Part shown: positions 44,437 to 55,443 of the stretch, one piece after another | Position numbering within the stretch: the first letter of the stretch is position 1 | Layout: each line of letters opens with the position of its first letter | From: Pelagibacteraceae bacterium AG-422-N09 | GTDB taxonomy: Bacteria; Pseudomonadota; Alphaproteobacteria; Pelagibacterales; AG-422-B15 | Direction of reading: 5' to 3' | Length of the DNA: 64,000 nt | NCBI GenBank assembly: GCA_003213515.1 | Contig: QCMV01000001.1 | Location: 1-64,000, forward strand | Translations under genes and position numbers: made by a program | Notes under the pieces: model-generated | What the model saw: only the letters and a program-made list of their open reading frames with translations | Told to the model about the DNA's origin: nothing | The model's database searches: none

Positions 44437-45249
44437 GTGATTTATCTTAGTTTTCCATCTATTAGTCCAGTTTTTTTTTCGATTGGTCCTCTTGATATCC
44501 GTTGGTACTCACTTGCGTATATTGTAGGATTTATATTCGCTTGGAGATACATTAAATATCTCGCTTCAAATAAAGCAGTTTCTCATAGTAATAGCATTAA
44601 TGAAAAACTAATAGATGATCTGATTTTTTATTCAATAATTGGATTAATTATAGGAGCACGATTAGGATATGTGATTTTCTATAATTTTGATTATTACTCT
44701 GAAAATCTAATTGAGATATTATATCTTTGGCAAGGAGGTTTATCCTTTCACGGAGGTTTGCTTGGTATTGTTACAGCCGCCATAATAATTTCAAAGTTCT
44801 ATAAAACTACTTTTTTTGAAATAAGCGATTTGATATGTGTATCAGCTCCTGTTGGAATATTTTTTGGCAGAATATCTAATTTTATTAATGGCGAATTATT
44901 TGGTAGACCTTCAAATTTTCTTATTGGAATGAAATTTCCAAACGCTGACAACCAGTATCGTCATCCAAGTCAATTATATGAAGCTTTTTTAGAAGGACTT
45001 TTATTATTTATAATTTTAAATTTTTTAATTTTTAAATTTAAAAAACTTAAAAACCCTGGAATAATTTCAGGTGTCTTTCTGATGCTTTATGGATTATTTC
45101 GATTTACTGTTGAATTTACACGTGAGCCCGACATTCAATTAGGATTTGTATATCATTTTTTTACAATGGGCATGATATTATCTTTACCAATGTTTCTTGC
45201 TGGAATTTTAATTTTGGTAATTAAAAGCAATAAAAATGATACAAGATAA
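44437..45249 (+). CDS. lgt: Prolipoprotein diacylglyceryl transferase
   Basis: GPLDIRWYSLAYIVGF; GGLSFHGGLLG; GRISNFINGELFGRP; HPSQLYEA. Confidence 0.97.
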   Translation: MIYLSFPSISPVFFSIGPLDIRWYSLAYIVGFIFAWRYIKYLASNKAVSHSNSINEKLIDDLIFYSIIGLIIGARLGYVIFYNFDYYSENLIEILYLWQGGLSFHGGLLGIVTAAIIISKFYKTTFFEISDLICVSAPVGIFFGRISNFINGELFGRPSNFLIGMKFPNADNQYRHPSQLYEAFLEGLLLFIILNFLIFKFKKLKNPGIISGVFLMLYGLFRFTVEFTREPDIQLGFVYHFFTMGMILSLPMFLAGILILVIKSNKNDTR

Positions 45250-46264
45250 AATTTACGATGCTTTAAAAGAAAGTGCATTTCTCTATCTAGATGATTTTAT
45301 GAATATTTCATTAAGAGATGAAGAGCATGGATACTATACGTCTAACAAAGCTATAGGCAAAGATGGAGATTTTATTACTGCACCTGAAATATCTCAAATG
45401 TTTGGTGAAATAATTGCTGTAAAAATATTAAACCTCATTCATGCAAGAAACATAAAAAAGTTTAATTTAATTGAACTAGGACCAGGAAGAGGCGCTCTGA
45501 TAAACGATATTACTAGAGTACTCAATGCTTTATTAGATGAAGATGTCGAGTATACAATTCACTTTAATGAAATTAATAAATTCTATATTCAAAATCTAAA
45601 AAATACCTATCCTAATTGCAAGATACATAAAAATTTCAATTCATATCCAAATGAATTTTCAATAATAATTGCAAATGAGTTTTTTGATGCGATTCCTACG
45701 CGCCAATTAGTGAGTAAGAACGGAAATATTTATGAAACAGTTATTAAATTAGATCAAAAGGATAGTCTAAAATTTGACTTTATTAAGCCGAGAAAAGATA
45801 TTTCTAAATTTGTAAACAATACGCGAGACCTTAAACATCTTGAGGTAATTGAATTTTCTCCTGAGACTAATTCAATCTTTCGGGAATTGATCAATTTCTT
45901 GCTTATGAATAATGGTTTTTTCTTACTAATTGATTATGGATATATTAATCTACCTAAGATAAGTACTCTTCAGTCAATCAAATCAAATAAAAAAACTGAT
46001 TTTCTTGATAACCCAGGTAATCAAGATATCACATATCATGTAGACTTTAATAACCTGCAAAATATTTTAGAAGAAAATAAAATTGATGACTTTATAATAA
46101 ATACTCAATCTAATTTCCTTCGGCAAAATGGAATTTTAGATCGAGCTAATATCTTAATTAAGAAAAACCCAATGAAAAAGAAGCAAATAAACGAACAGTT
46201 GGCAATACTTACCAAAAGAGAATATATGGGAAATTTATTTAAAGTTTTGGAAATTAATATTTAA
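45236..46264 (+). CDS. MidA/NDUFAF7-type SAM-dependent methyltransferase (DUF185)
   Basis: YYTSNKAIGKDGDFITAPEISQMFGE; IELGPGRGALINDI; IIANEFFDAIPTRQLV. Confidence 0.94.
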   Translation: MIQDKIYDALKESAFLYLDDFMNISLRDEEHGYYTSNKAIGKDGDFITAPEISQMFGEIIAVKILNLIHARNIKKFNLIELGPGRGALINDITRVLNALLDEDVEYTIHFNEINKFYIQNLKNTYPNCKIHKNFNSYPNEFSIIIANEFFDAIPTRQLVSKNGNIYETVIKLDQKDSLKFDFIKPRKDISKFVNNTRDLKHLEVIEFSPETNSIFRELINFLLMNNGFFLLIDYGYINLPKISTLQSIKSNKKTDFLDNPGNQDITYHVDFNNLQNILEENKIDDFIINTQSNFLRQNGILDRANILIKKNPMKKKQINEQLAILTKREYMGNLFKVLEINI

Positions 46265-47019
46265 TGTTTTTTACTAAAAACCTCTCAAATATAGATCATT
46301 GTTTCTTTTCAAGATTGGGTGGCGTTTCGCAAGGAAAATATAAATCATTAAATTGTGGAAAAGGATCAAAAGACGAGAATGGTGCTATTGAAGAAAATTT
46401 ATTAGCTATTTCTAAATATTACGGTTTAAAAAAGTCTGATGTTATTACTATGCATCAAACACACTCTTCTAATGCAATAGTTTTAGATAGCAGCAATAAG
46501 TCTGAAATTTTAAAATGTGACGGGATTGTAACTAAAGAAAATAATAAAATATTATCAGTATTAACGGCTGATTGTGCTCCATTATTATTTTATGAAGTAA
46601 AAAATAAAATAATAGGAGCTTGTCATGCAGGCTGGAAAGGTGCCTTGAACGGTATAATTCAAAATACAATTTTACAAATAACCAAGCTGGGTGGAAAGAG
46701 GGATAATATACGCTGCAGTATTGGTCCATGCATAAGACAAAAATCCTATGAAGTAAGATTACCTTTTTATAAAAACTTCATTAAACAAGATCAAGATAAT
46801 GCAAGATTTTTTCAAAAAAATCATAATAATAGATATCTGTTTTCGCTTACTGAATTCATTCTCAAGATACTTTCTGATGAGCAAATTACTAACCACGAGA
46901 TTGTTGATGTCGATACTTTCAGCGAAGAAACATTGTGTTTTAGCTATCGAAGAAATTATAAAAAAAATATAACCGATTATGGTAGAATGATTTCAACAAT
47001 TGTTATAAAAGACAGATAA
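46264..47019 (+). CDS. pgeF: Laccase-domain purine nucleoside phosphorylase / peptidoglycan editing factor PgeF
   Basis: FFSRLGGVSQGKYKSLNCG; VLTADCAPLLFYE; GACHAGWKGALNGI; GPCIRQKSYEV. Confidence 0.95.
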   Translation: MFFTKNLSNIDHCFFSRLGGVSQGKYKSLNCGKGSKDENGAIEENLLAISKYYGLKKSDVITMHQTHSSNAIVLDSSNKSEILKCDGIVTKENNKILSVLTADCAPLLFYEVKNKIIGACHAGWKGALNGIIQNTILQITKLGGKRDNIRCSIGPCIRQKSYEVRLPFYKNFIKQDQDNARFFQKNHNNRYLFSLTEFILKILSDEQITNHEIVDVDTFSEETLCFSYRRNYKKNITDYGRMISTIVIKDR

Positions 47020-47022
47020 ATT

Positions 47023-47958
47023 ATGAGAATTATTGCAGGAAACAGTAATTTACCCTTATCTAAGAGCGTCGCAGAATATCTTGGTGAAAACCTTACAAAT
47101 GCTTCTATTACAAGGTTTGCTGATGATGAAGTTTATGTAGAAATTAAAGAAAACATTCGTGGTGAGGATGTATTCGTAATGGAGTCTTTATCTTATCCAG
47201 CGAATGACAATATAATGGAACTACTGGTGATGATAGATGCACTTAAAAGAGCTTCAGCAAAAAGGATCACTGCTGTGATCCCTTATTATGGATATGCACG
47301 TCAAGATAGAAAACCAGGGCCAAGAACTCCTATCTCAGCAAAATTAGTTGCAAATTTAATAACAACTGCTGGAGCAGACAGAGTGCTTACTTTAGATCTT
47401 CATGCTGAACAGATACAAGGATTTTTTGATATACCAACAGATAATTTATTTGCGGGTCCAGTGTTTTCAAAAGACATAAAAGAAAAATATGAAATTAGTA
47501 ATCTAGTTGCAGTTTCTCCTGATATTGGTGGAGTTGTGAGGGCAAGAGCGATTGCAAATAAGATCGGAGCCTCAATTGCTATTGTTGATAAAAGAAGACC
47601 CAGAGCAGGTGAAAGTGAAGTAATGAATATCATTGGAGACGTAAAAGGAAAAGATTGTATTATCCTAGATGATATCATTGACTCAGCGGGAACAATTTGT
47701 AATGCAGCTGACAAAATTATAGATTTAGGAGCTAACAGTATCACTTCATATGTTACGCACGGAGTATTAACAGGAAAAGCCTTAGAGAAAATTAGTGCAT
47801 CAAAATTGACTGAATTAGTAATTACAGATTCAATCAATAATCAAGAAAAATTAAAAGCTTGTGAGAAAATTAGGTCGATTAGTATCTCAGATTTATTGGG
47901 CGAGGCAATTAAGAGGATATCCGAGGCGAGCTCAGTATCAAGTCTATTTGAATTTTGA
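47023..47958 (+). CDS. prs: Ribose-phosphate pyrophosphokinase
   Basis: [60 protein letters not shown]. Confidence 0.98.
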   Translation: MRIIAGNSNLPLSKSVAEYLGENLTNASITRFADDEVYVEIKENIRGEDVFVMESLSYPANDNIMELLVMIDALKRASAKRITAVIPYYGYARQDRKPGPRTPISAKLVANLITTAGADRVLTLDLHAEQIQGFFDIPTDNLFAGPVFSKDIKEKYEISNLVAVSPDIGGVVRARAIANKIGASIAIVDKRRPRAGESEVMNIIGDVKGKDCIILDDIIDSAGTICNAADKIIDLGANSITSYVTHGVLTGKALEKISASKLTELVITDSINNQEKLKACEKIRSISISDLLGEAIKRISEASSVSSLFEF

Positions 47959-48009
47959 TTTATATACTTGCCATATAGGTAATTTTAATTTAATACCAAC
48001 CTCATCGTT

Positions 48010-48711
48010 ATGAGCAAAGAAAGTAATTTAAACGCTGAAATCAGGGATGGATCTGGTAAATCCGCTGTAAAAAAAGTACTAGCTGCAGGTAAGATTCCTT
48101 CAGTTATGTATGGTTTAGGTGAAAACCCTGTAAACATTTCATTAGATAAGATTACAGTTCAAAAAGAGATCAATTCTGGTGGTTTCCTAACTAGAATATT
48201 TTCACTTAACATTGATGGAAAGAAAAGCTTAGCAATTCCAAGAGAGGTTCAATTTGATCCACTTTCTGATCAACCTATACACATTGATTTTTTAAGGCTA
48301 GCTGCAGACTCAAAAATTACTCTGGACATTCCTACTAGGTTTATAAATGAAGAGTTATCACCTGGATTAAAACGAGGTGGTGTTCTAAATGTTAATAGAC
48401 GTACTGTTCAACTAAGTTGCCCTGCTAATAATATACCTGAAGAGATAGTTTTCGATCTAGAGGGTTTAGAAATAGGTGACACAATCAGAATTTCTGCTGC
48501 AAATTTAGGTGACGGAATTTCCCCAACAATTAGTGATAGAGATTTCACTGTAGCATCTGTTGCTGCACCTACTGTTGTAAAAGAACCTGAAGCTCCTGCA
48601 GAAGGCGAGGCTGCTGAAGGTGAAGCTACTGAGGGTGGTGCCACTGCTGAAGATAAAAAAGATGCAGCTCCAGAGGCTGATAACAAAGAAGAAAACAAAG
48701 ATAAAGAATAA
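48010..48711 (+). CDS. rplY: Ribosomal protein bL25, CTC form with Ala/Glu-rich tail
   Basis: KIPSVMYGLGENPVNISLD; VQFDPLSDQPIHIDFLRL; low-complexity acidic C-terminus. Confidence 0.95.
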   Translation: MSKESNLNAEIRDGSGKSAVKKVLAAGKIPSVMYGLGENPVNISLDKITVQKEINSGGFLTRIFSLNIDGKKSLAIPREVQFDPLSDQPIHIDFLRLAADSKITLDIPTRFINEELSPGLKRGGVLNVNRRTVQLSCPANNIPEEIVFDLEGLEIGDTIRISAANLGDGISPTISDRDFTVASVAAPTVVKEPEAPAEGEAAEGEATEGGATAEDKKDAAPEADNKEENKDKE

Positions 48712-48756
48712 CACTTTTTCTTTTACCTATTTTGATATTTATATATCTTCAATCTT

Positions 48757-49311
48757 ATGATTGCATTAATCGGATTAGGGAATCCTGGTACAAAGCATAA
48801 AAATAATAGACATAATGTAGGCTATTTATTTATCGATCAGCTTTTGCAAAATCATGATGATGTAATAAGAGAAAAGAAATTTGATGGGGAGTTGGCGTCG
48901 TTTCTTATTGGAAAGAAAAAAATATACACCTTTAAATCCAATGATTATATGAATGAGTGTGGTAAAAGTATTGCAACTTTTTTAAACTTTTTCAAAATTA
49001 AATCAAATTTAACTTATGTTATTCATGATGATCTAGATATCACTTTAGGAAAAATAAAAATCAAGTTGGGGGGTTCTTCCGCAGGTCATAATGGGCTCAA
49101 ATCAATAGATAGTAAAATTGGAAAAAATTATAATAGAATAAGAATAGGTATAAATCATCCGGGCAATAAAGACATGGTTAATAAACATGTATTAAGTAAT
49201 TTTAAAAAAAGTGAATTAGAAGTTATTAATGAATTAAATATAAAAATGTCTGAAAACATAAAAGTACTATTGGATGGAGAAAAATCCAAATTTATTAATA
49301 ATTTAAAATAA
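48757..49311 (+). CDS. pth: Aminoacyl-tRNA hydrolase
   Basis: IGLGNPGTKHKNNRHNVGYLFID; HDDLDITLGKIKIKLGGSSAGHNGLKSI; GINHPG. Confidence 0.97.
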   Translation: MIALIGLGNPGTKHKNNRHNVGYLFIDQLLQNHDDVIREKKFDGELASFLIGKKKIYTFKSNDYMNECGKSIATFLNFFKIKSNLTYVIHDDLDITLGKIKIKLGGSSAGHNGLKSIDSKIGKNYNRIRIGINHPGNKDMVNKHVLSNFKKSELEVINELNIKMSENIKVLLDGEKSKFINNLK

Positions 49312-50406
49312 TTGATCATGGGATTTAAGTGTGGAATTGTTGGATTGCCAAATGTTGGGAAATCAACATTGTTCAATGCATTAACAAAGAAAATAGCCGC
49401 TGAAGCAGCAAACTACCCTTTTTGTACCATTGAACCAAATGAGGGTACTGTAATAGTGCCTGATACAAGAGTAGAAACTCTATCAAATTTAGCAAAATCA
49501 AAAAAAACAATACCTACATCTCTTAGTTTTTACGATATAGCGGGTTTAGTTAAAGGCGCTTCAAAAGGAGAGGGACTCGGAAATAAATTTTTATCTCATA
49601 TTAGAGAAGTAGATGCAGTTATTCATGTGGTTCGCTGTTTTGAAGATACTAATATAACTCATGTAAACAATAAAATAGATCCTGTTGATGATGTTGAAAC
49701 GATAAATACTGAATTAGTTCTATCTGACATCGAACAACTCGAAAAAATAAATAAAGGACTAGAAAAACTAGTAAAAAAAGGTGATAAAGAAGCCAAATTA
49801 AAAACAGAGGCTTTGAAGCTTCTACTTAAACACTTGGAATCAGGTCAGCCTGCTATTTTAATGAAGAATTTAAATGAAATCTTCGCGCATATAAAAGAGT
49901 TCAACTTAATAACAATCAAGCCGACAATTTACGTATGTAATGTTGATGAAAGTTCAATAATTGAAGGTAATGAACTAACTTTAAAAATTGAAAATTTTCT
50001 GAATTCTAAATTAATTAAGATTTCAGCAGAAATTGAGTCACAAATCTCGTCTTTAAATGAAGACGATCAAAAAGATTATCTTGAAAGTCTAGGATTAGAT
50101 GAGTCTGGCTTGAATAAGGTTATAAAAGCTGGATATTCGACTCTTAACTTAATTACTTATTTCACAGCTGGCGAACAAGAAACAAGGGCATGGACGATTG
50201 AAAATGGCACTACTGCACCAAAAGCAGCTGGAAAAATTCACACAGACTTTGAGAAAGGCTTTATTAGAGCTGAAACTATATCATATACAGATTATTTAGA
50301 TTGTGAAGGAGAGTTAAAAGCGAAAGAACTTGGAAAGATGCGTAGCGAAGGTAAGGATTATGTAGTACAAGATGGTGACGTAATGCATTTTTTATTTAAT
50401 AATTAA
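49312..50406 (+). CDS. ychF: Redox-regulated ATPase / GTPase YchF
   Basis: GIVGLPNVGKSTLFNALT; DIAGLVKGASKGEGLGNKFLSHIREVDAVIHVVRCF; C-terminal TGS domain. Confidence 0.98.
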   Translation: MIMGFKCGIVGLPNVGKSTLFNALTKKIAAEAANYPFCTIEPNEGTVIVPDTRVETLSNLAKSKKTIPTSLSFYDIAGLVKGASKGEGLGNKFLSHIREVDAVIHVVRCFEDTNITHVNNKIDPVDDVETINTELVLSDIEQLEKINKGLEKLVKKGDKEAKLKTEALKLLLKHLESGQPAILMKNLNEIFAHIKEFNLITIKPTIYVCNVDESSIIEGNELTLKIENFLNSKLIKISAEIESQISSLNEDDQKDYLESLGLDESGLNKVIKAGYSTLNLITYFTAGEQETRAWTIENGTTAPKAAGKIHTDFEKGFIRAETISYTDYLDCEGELKAKELGKMRSEGKDYVVQDGDVMHFLFNN

Positions 50407-50408
50407 CC

Positions 50409-50855
50409 ATGGACCATAAACTAGAATTTCCTACATATGAAGAAATGCACGAAAAAGCGGTTAAGCTTGCGCATCTCATAAAAGAAAAAAATATTAAATT
50501 TGATAAAATGGTTGTTGTCTCTCGAGGTGGATTTGTACCTGCTTCAGTTGTCGCTTACACTCTTGGAATCCAAGACGTAGATATTGTTTCCATACAAAGT
50601 TATATCCATAGAGAGGCTGGAAAAGCAATTGTTCACAGGGCTCCGAAAACTGATGAAGTTGTACTCGTCATAGATGATATTGTTGATAAGGGCGGTACCG
50701 CTAAAGCGCTAAAGGAATATATGCCTAATATGCACTTAGCTGTAATATATGCGAAACCAAGAGGTCTACCTCTAGCTGATACATATGTTGAGGAAATCAC
50801 ACAAGAAACTTGGCCTGTCTTCCCCTGGGATGAGGAAGACAAAGCCAATCATTAA
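50409..50855 (+). CDS. gpt: Xanthine-guanine phosphoribosyltransferase-like
   Basis: VVVSRGGFVPASVVAYTLG; VLVIDDIVDKGGTAKAL PRPP loop; KPRGLPLADTYVEEITQETWPVFPWD. Confidence 0.88.
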   Translation: MDHKLEFPTYEEMHEKAVKLAHLIKEKNIKFDKMVVVSRGGFVPASVVAYTLGIQDVDIVSIQSYIHREAGKAIVHRAPKTDEVVLVIDDIVDKGGTAKALKEYMPNMHLAVIYAKPRGLPLADTYVEEITQETWPVFPWDEEDKANH

Positions 50856-50860
50856 CTAAA

Positions 50861-52150
50861 CTAGAAGATAAAGTATAGTACCGATAATACTCCAATTACT
50901 ATCGAACCAGCATTTAGATCTTCGTGTCTACCACTTAGTGCTTTAATTACAACGTATGCTATAAAACCAAGTGCAATTCCATGAGCAATGCTAAATGTAA
51001 GAGGCATCAAAACTGCCGCTAACACTGCTGGAGCATATTCACTGACGTCATCCCATTCTATATCCCTTAGGTTTTTCAAAAAGAATGTTGCAACAAACAC
51101 TAGAGCTGGAGCAGTTGCAAACGCAGGAATACTTTGAGCTAATGGTGCTAAAAATAAACAGATTGCAAATAGAACTGCCACAGCAACCGCTGTAAGTCCT
51201 GTTCGCCCACCTTCTTTAACACCTGCTCCAGATTCAATGTATGATGTAGTATTGGAAGTTCCAACTAATGCACCTATTGTTGTAGCTGTGGAGTCTGCTA
51301 AAACTGCTCTACCTATCCCATCAACGTTTCCGTCTTGGTCAACTTTACCAGTTAAATTGGCAACTGAAGTAAGAGTTCCAGCGGTATCGAAAAAGTCTAC
51401 AAAAAGAAAAGCAAACGCGACACCAATAAAACCTGCTGTTGCTACAAGGCTAAAGTCCATTGAGAACGCATGAACAGCTGGTGGAACTGATCCCACAACT
51501 CCATCAATTGCGCTCACACCGCTTACCCAAGCAATAATACTTACTGCAAGTATACCGATGATAATTGATCCTGGAACACCACGCTTATCTAAAATTGCCA
51601 TAATTGCGAATCCGACAGCAGCCAATATCACAGGCATTGAACTTACATCACCTAAACCAACTAAAGTTGCAGGATTATCGACAACCACGCCAGCATTTTT
51701 TAATCCTATAATAGCTAAGAACAATCCTATGCCTGCCCCTACGCCAAACTTCATACTTTTTGGTATGCTATTTATTATCCACTGACGTGCCGGTGTTACA
51801 GACAAAATTAAAAATACTATCCCTGCAATAAACACTGCGGCAAGAGCCTGCTGGTAGGTATAACCCATTCCAAATACAACTCCAAAAGCAAAGAATGCGT
51901 TTAAACCCATACCAGGTGCTAGGGCAATTGGCCAATTAGCCCACAGGCCCATTATTAGACAGCCAACCACAGCAGCTATGATTGTGGCAACAAATACACC
52001 GCCAAAATCCATACCAGTTCCCTCAGTAGATAAGATGGCTGGATTAACGACAATAATATATGCCATTGTTAAGAACGTGGCTAAACCTGCCAATAACTCA
52101 GTTTTTACACTAGTACCGTTCTCTTTTAATTTAAAAATATTTTCTAACAT
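50861..52150 (-). CDS. NCS2 family guanine/hypoxanthine permease (AzgA-like)
   Basis: ELLAGLATFLTMAYIIVVNPAIL; ALAPGMGLNAFFAFGVV; FVDFFDTAGTLTSVA; GTSNTTSYIESGAGVKEGGRTGLTAV. Confidence 0.95.
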   Translation of the reverse strand: MLENIFKLKENGTSVKTELLAGLATFLTMAYIIVVNPAILSTEGTGMDFGGVFVATIIAAVVGCLIMGLWANWPIALAPGMGLNAFFAFGVVFGMGYTYQQALAAVFIAGIVFLILSVTPARQWIINSIPKSMKFGVGAGIGLFLAIIGLKNAGVVVDNPATLVGLGDVSSMPVILAAVGFAIMAILDKRGVPGSIIIGILAVSIIAWVSGVSAIDGVVGSVPPAVHAFSMDFSLVATAGFIGVAFAFLFVDFFDTAGTLTSVANLTGKVDQDGNVDGIGRAVLADSTATTIGALVGTSNTTSYIESGAGVKEGGRTGLTAVAVAVLFAICLFLAPLAQSIPAFATAPALVFVATFFLKNLRDIEWDDVSEYAPAVLAAVLMPLTFSIAHGIALGFIAYVVIKALSGRHEDLNAGSIVIGVLSVLYFIF

Positions 52151-52299
52151 TCAGTTCCTCCGTTTAGTAAGAGTATAATTTACATTACCAAAATGAAGTA
52201 ATCGAGATCGATAAAATGTTTCTGTGGATAAGGATATTGATAATTTACTTAAAATTATTTCTTTAAATAATTGAAAATCAATTGTTTTTAGAAAATAGA

Positions 52300-53076
52300 C
52301 TAATGAGTATCTTTCCAAATTTGTCGATTAGTGAAGTAGAGTAATACAGAAAGAATTAATAAGTATGAAATTACCTTGAAACCGATTCTTTTTCTCGCCT
52401 CTAGCTTTGGTTCTGCTGACCATGTAAGAAACATTGTGACGTCCCGTGCCATTTGTTCTGGCGTTGCAGCTGTTCCATCTGTGTAAACTACAGCATCCTC
52501 ATACAATACTTGTGGCATCGCTATTTTTTGGCCTTTTGCGTACTCATTGTAATAAACACCATCATCGAGTTTAATATCACTTGGTGCATCAACATAACCC
52601 AACAATAAAGAGTACAAATAGTCTGCTCCACCGTGTCGTGCTTTAACCATTACAGATAAATCCGGCGGATAAGCGCCGCCGTTTGCAGCTCTTCCCTGTT
52701 GTTCATTCTCGTATGGGCTAACAAACTTGTCAGATAATATTGCAGGACGCATTTCAACTTCTCCATCGGCATTTGGAGCAGCTTTTACTTCAAATGCTGC
52801 AGCCATTGCTTTAGCTTGAGATTCGCTGAATTCAGGGCCACCCTCTTCAATTAGATTTCTATAACTTAAAAGGTTCATTGAATGACATCCTGAACAGACT
52901 TCGGTATAAACTTGATACCCTCTTTGAAGCGATGCTCTCTCAAATTTTCCTAATGGTCCCTCAAATGACCAATCAGGATGCATAGGCTCTTTCATTTCAC
53001 CAGCAGCATGTAATTGAGTGAAGCTAAAGCTCAGTAGCAATGAGAAAGATACAAATAAATTTATAATAAATCTCAT
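52300..53076 (-). CDS. petC: Cytochrome c1 of the bc1 complex
   Basis: RGYQVYTEVCSGCHSMNLLSYRNL heme site; PPDLSVMVKARHGGADYLYSLLLGY; C-terminal TM. Confidence 0.97.
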   Translation of the reverse strand: MRFIINLFVSFSLLLSFSFTQLHAAGEMKEPMHPDWSFEGPLGKFERASLQRGYQVYTEVCSGCHSMNLLSYRNLIEEGGPEFSESQAKAMAAAFEVKAAPNADGEVEMRPAILSDKFVSPYENEQQGRAANGGAYPPDLSVMVKARHGGADYLYSLLLGYVDAPSDIKLDDGVYYNEYAKGQKIAMPQVLYEDAVVYTDGTAATPEQMARDVTMFLTWSAEPKLEARKRIGFKVISYLLILSVLLYFTNRQIWKDTH

Positions 53077-53086
53077 ATATCAATAG

Positions 53087-54346
53087 CTATGCACTGGCTC
53101 CAGAGGCAGCGGCCTTCATCTGTCTTTCCTCGGGAGAAAGAACAGGCTCACTCAAGCTCTTAGGCAAAGGTTTGGTTTTTTCAATATAGCCAAGTAGAGG
53201 TAAAATAATTATAAAATGAGCAAAATAATAAGCGGTAGCAATTCGTCCAATAATTAGAAATAGACCATCAGCAGTCTGAGCCCCTAGATATCCAAGCAAT
53301 ATTACATTAGCAAAGAAAAGCCATACAAACTGTCTATAGAGAGGTCTGTATTTTGCTGACCTAACTTTTGAAGTATCCAGCCAAGGTAAGAATGCTAAAA
53401 TAGCAATTGCAGAAACCATTAAAATTACTCCGCCGAGTTTATCTGGTACAGATCTCAAGATTGCATAGAATGGAAGAAAATACCATTCTGGGACAATATG
53501 TTCCGGAGTTTGCAAAGGATTAGCTTCAATATAATTGTCAGTATGTCCAAGTAAATTAGGGACAAAGAATACAAAGCCCGCGAATACAACTAAGAACACA
53601 ACAAGTGCAAACATATCTTTTACAACGTAATGAGGATGGAAAGGAACTGTATCTTGAGAACCTTGAACAACATTAATACCCTCAGGATTATTATTACCAG
53701 GTACATGTAGTGCCCAAACATGAAGTATAACGAGGGCAAAAATCAGGAAAGGCATCAGGTAATGTAATGTGAAAAACCTAGTTAAAAGTGGACTACCTAC
53801 AGCATAACCTCCCCACAGCCAGTTAGTTACTGACTCACCCACCAAAGGAATTGCACTGAATAAATTTGTTATAACTGTAGCTCCCCAGAAACTCATTTGG
53901 CCCCACGGAAGCACATACCCCATAAAGGCAGTAGCAATCATGAGTAAAAATATAAACACACCAATAATCCAGATTAATTCTCTTGGTTCTTTATATGAGC
54001 CGTAAAATAGCGATCTTGCCATATGAATATATACCGCCATAAAAAATAGTGATGCACCGTTTGCATGTATGTATCTTAATAACCACCCATAATTAACATC
54101 TCTCATAATATGCTCTACACTTGCAAAAGCTAAGTCGGCGTCAGCAACATAGTGCATTGCTAGGACAAGCCCTGTAATTATTTGGGTTACAAGACAAAAA
54201 GTTAAAATTCCACCAAATGTCCACCAATAATTTAAATTTTTCGGCGTTGGATATGGAAGTAAATGTCCATAAATTAAGTTTAAAAGTGGTAGACGGTCAT
54301 TAAACCATCTTCCAACTGCTGATTTAGGTGCATAATTTTCGCTCAT
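53087..54346 (-). CDS. petB: Cytochrome b of the bc1 complex
   Basis: [69 protein letters not shown]. Confidence 0.98.
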   Translation of the reverse strand: MSENYAPKSAVGRWFNDRLPLLNLIYGHLLPYPTPKNLNYWWTFGGILTFCLVTQIITGLVLAMHYVADADLAFASVEHIMRDVNYGWLLRYIHANGASLFFMAVYIHMARSLFYGSYKEPRELIWIIGVFIFLLMIATAFMGYVLPWGQMSFWGATVITNLFSAIPLVGESVTNWLWGGYAVGSPLLTRFFTLHYLMPFLIFALVILHVWALHVPGNNNPEGINVVQGSQDTVPFHPHYVVKDMFALVVFLVVFAGFVFFVPNLLGHTDNYIEANPLQTPEHIVPEWYFLPFYAILRSVPDKLGGVILMVSAIAILAFLPWLDTSKVRSAKYRPLYRQFVWLFFANVILLGYLGAQTADGLFLIIGRIATAYYFAHFIIILPLLGYIEKTKPLPKSLSEPVLSPEERQMKAAASGASA

Positions 54347-54352
54347 ACTTTT

Positions 54353-54862
54353 TTATCCAATTTTTATAGTAGTTTCGTTTAAGAATACATAATCCGGAAT
54401 CTCAAGATTTGTAGGTGCAGGTCCCTTTCTTATCCTACCTGAAGTATCATAATGAGAACCATGGCATGGACAGAACCATCCATTGTAATCACCTTTCTGC
54501 CCAAGTGGAACACAACCAAGATGGGTACAAATACCAACCATAACAAGCCACTCAGGATTTTGTGCTCGATCACTATCTGCTTCTGGGTGGGGCAAATCAG
54601 CTAAATTAACTTTCTTTGCATCATCAATTTCAGCCTGTGTTCGCCTTCGAATAAATACGGGTTTACCCCTCCACATTACAGTGATGCTCTGCCCAGGTAT
54701 TATAGGTCTGAGATCAATTTCAGTAGATGCTAAGGCTTTGACTGATGCATCAGGATTCATTTGATCAACGAAAGGCCATGCCAATGAAGCTGCTCCCGCA
54801 GCTGCAAACGCACCTGTTGTGACATAAAGAAAATTTCTTCTTGTAACTTGTTTTTCTGACAA
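54353..54862 (-). CDS. petA: Ubiquinol-cytochrome c reductase iron-sulfur (Rieske) subunit
   Basis: Tat signal [34 protein letters not shown] and [14 protein letters not shown]. Confidence 0.98.
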   Translation of the reverse strand: MSEKQVTRRNFLYVTTGAFAAAGAASLAWPFVDQMNPDASVKALASTEIDLRPIIPGQSITVMWRGKPVFIRRRTQAEIDDAKKVNLADLPHPEADSDRAQNPEWLVMVGICTHLGCVPLGQKGDYNGWFCPCHGSHYDTSGRIRKGPAPTNLEIPDYVFLNETTIKIG

Positions 54863-54998
54863 CTTAATATCCTTGAGTTATATTGCTAATATACTTGTAA
54901 ATCGTCGATTTTTAAGGGAAAAAGGCAATTAGAGGCGCAAAAAATTGTGTCATGATGACGCATATATTAGAATCAAAAAGTAATAAAATATTTATCAA

Positions 54999-55442
54999 AT
55001 GAACTTAGCAATTTTTGAACCTGATATACCTCAAAATACTGGAGCAATGGTGAGGATTTGCTCTTGTTTCGATGTCAATATTGATATCATTCATCCAGCT
55101 TCTTTTGCAATGTCAGAAAAATCTCTTAGCAGAGTTGCAATGGACTATGGTAAAAATATTAATTTAACAGAGTTTGACGATTGGAAACACTACGAAAAAA
55201 ATAGAAAAGGAAGAAAAATACTCCTGTCTACAAAAGGTAAACTTAGTCACTATGATTTTGAATTTAAAGATACTGATAATTTAATTGTTGGAAGAGAAAG
55301 TGCGGGAGTACCAGATTACGTACACAAACAATCTGACCAAATAATAAGAATACCAATGAACAGTTCGGCAAGATCTTTAAATGTTGCAGTGTCTTCAGCT
55401 ATAGTTATTTCTGAGGCAAACAGACAGTTAAAACTATTTTGA
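54999..55442 (+). CDS. trmL: tRNA (cytidine(34)-2'-O)-methyltransferase
   Basis: IFEPDIPQNTGAMVRICSCF; LIVGRESAGVPDYVH; IPMNSSARSLNVAVSSAIVISEANRQ (SPOUT). Confidence 0.95.
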   Translation: MNLAIFEPDIPQNTGAMVRICSCFDVNIDIIHPASFAMSEKSLSRVAMDYGKNINLTEFDDWKHYEKNRKGRKILLSTKGKLSHYDFEFKDTDNLIVGRESAGVPDYVHKQSDQIIRIPMNSSARSLNVAVSSAIVISEANRQLKLF

Positions 55443-55443
55443 A

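Noticed and set aside
47400-47837. Minus-strand ORF of 145 aa
   Set aside because: Antisense to prs.
52151-52299. Possible purine riboswitch upstream of the NCS2 permease
   Set aside because: I could not find the conserved three-way-junction motif of a purine riboswitch; only AT-rich sequence is visible.
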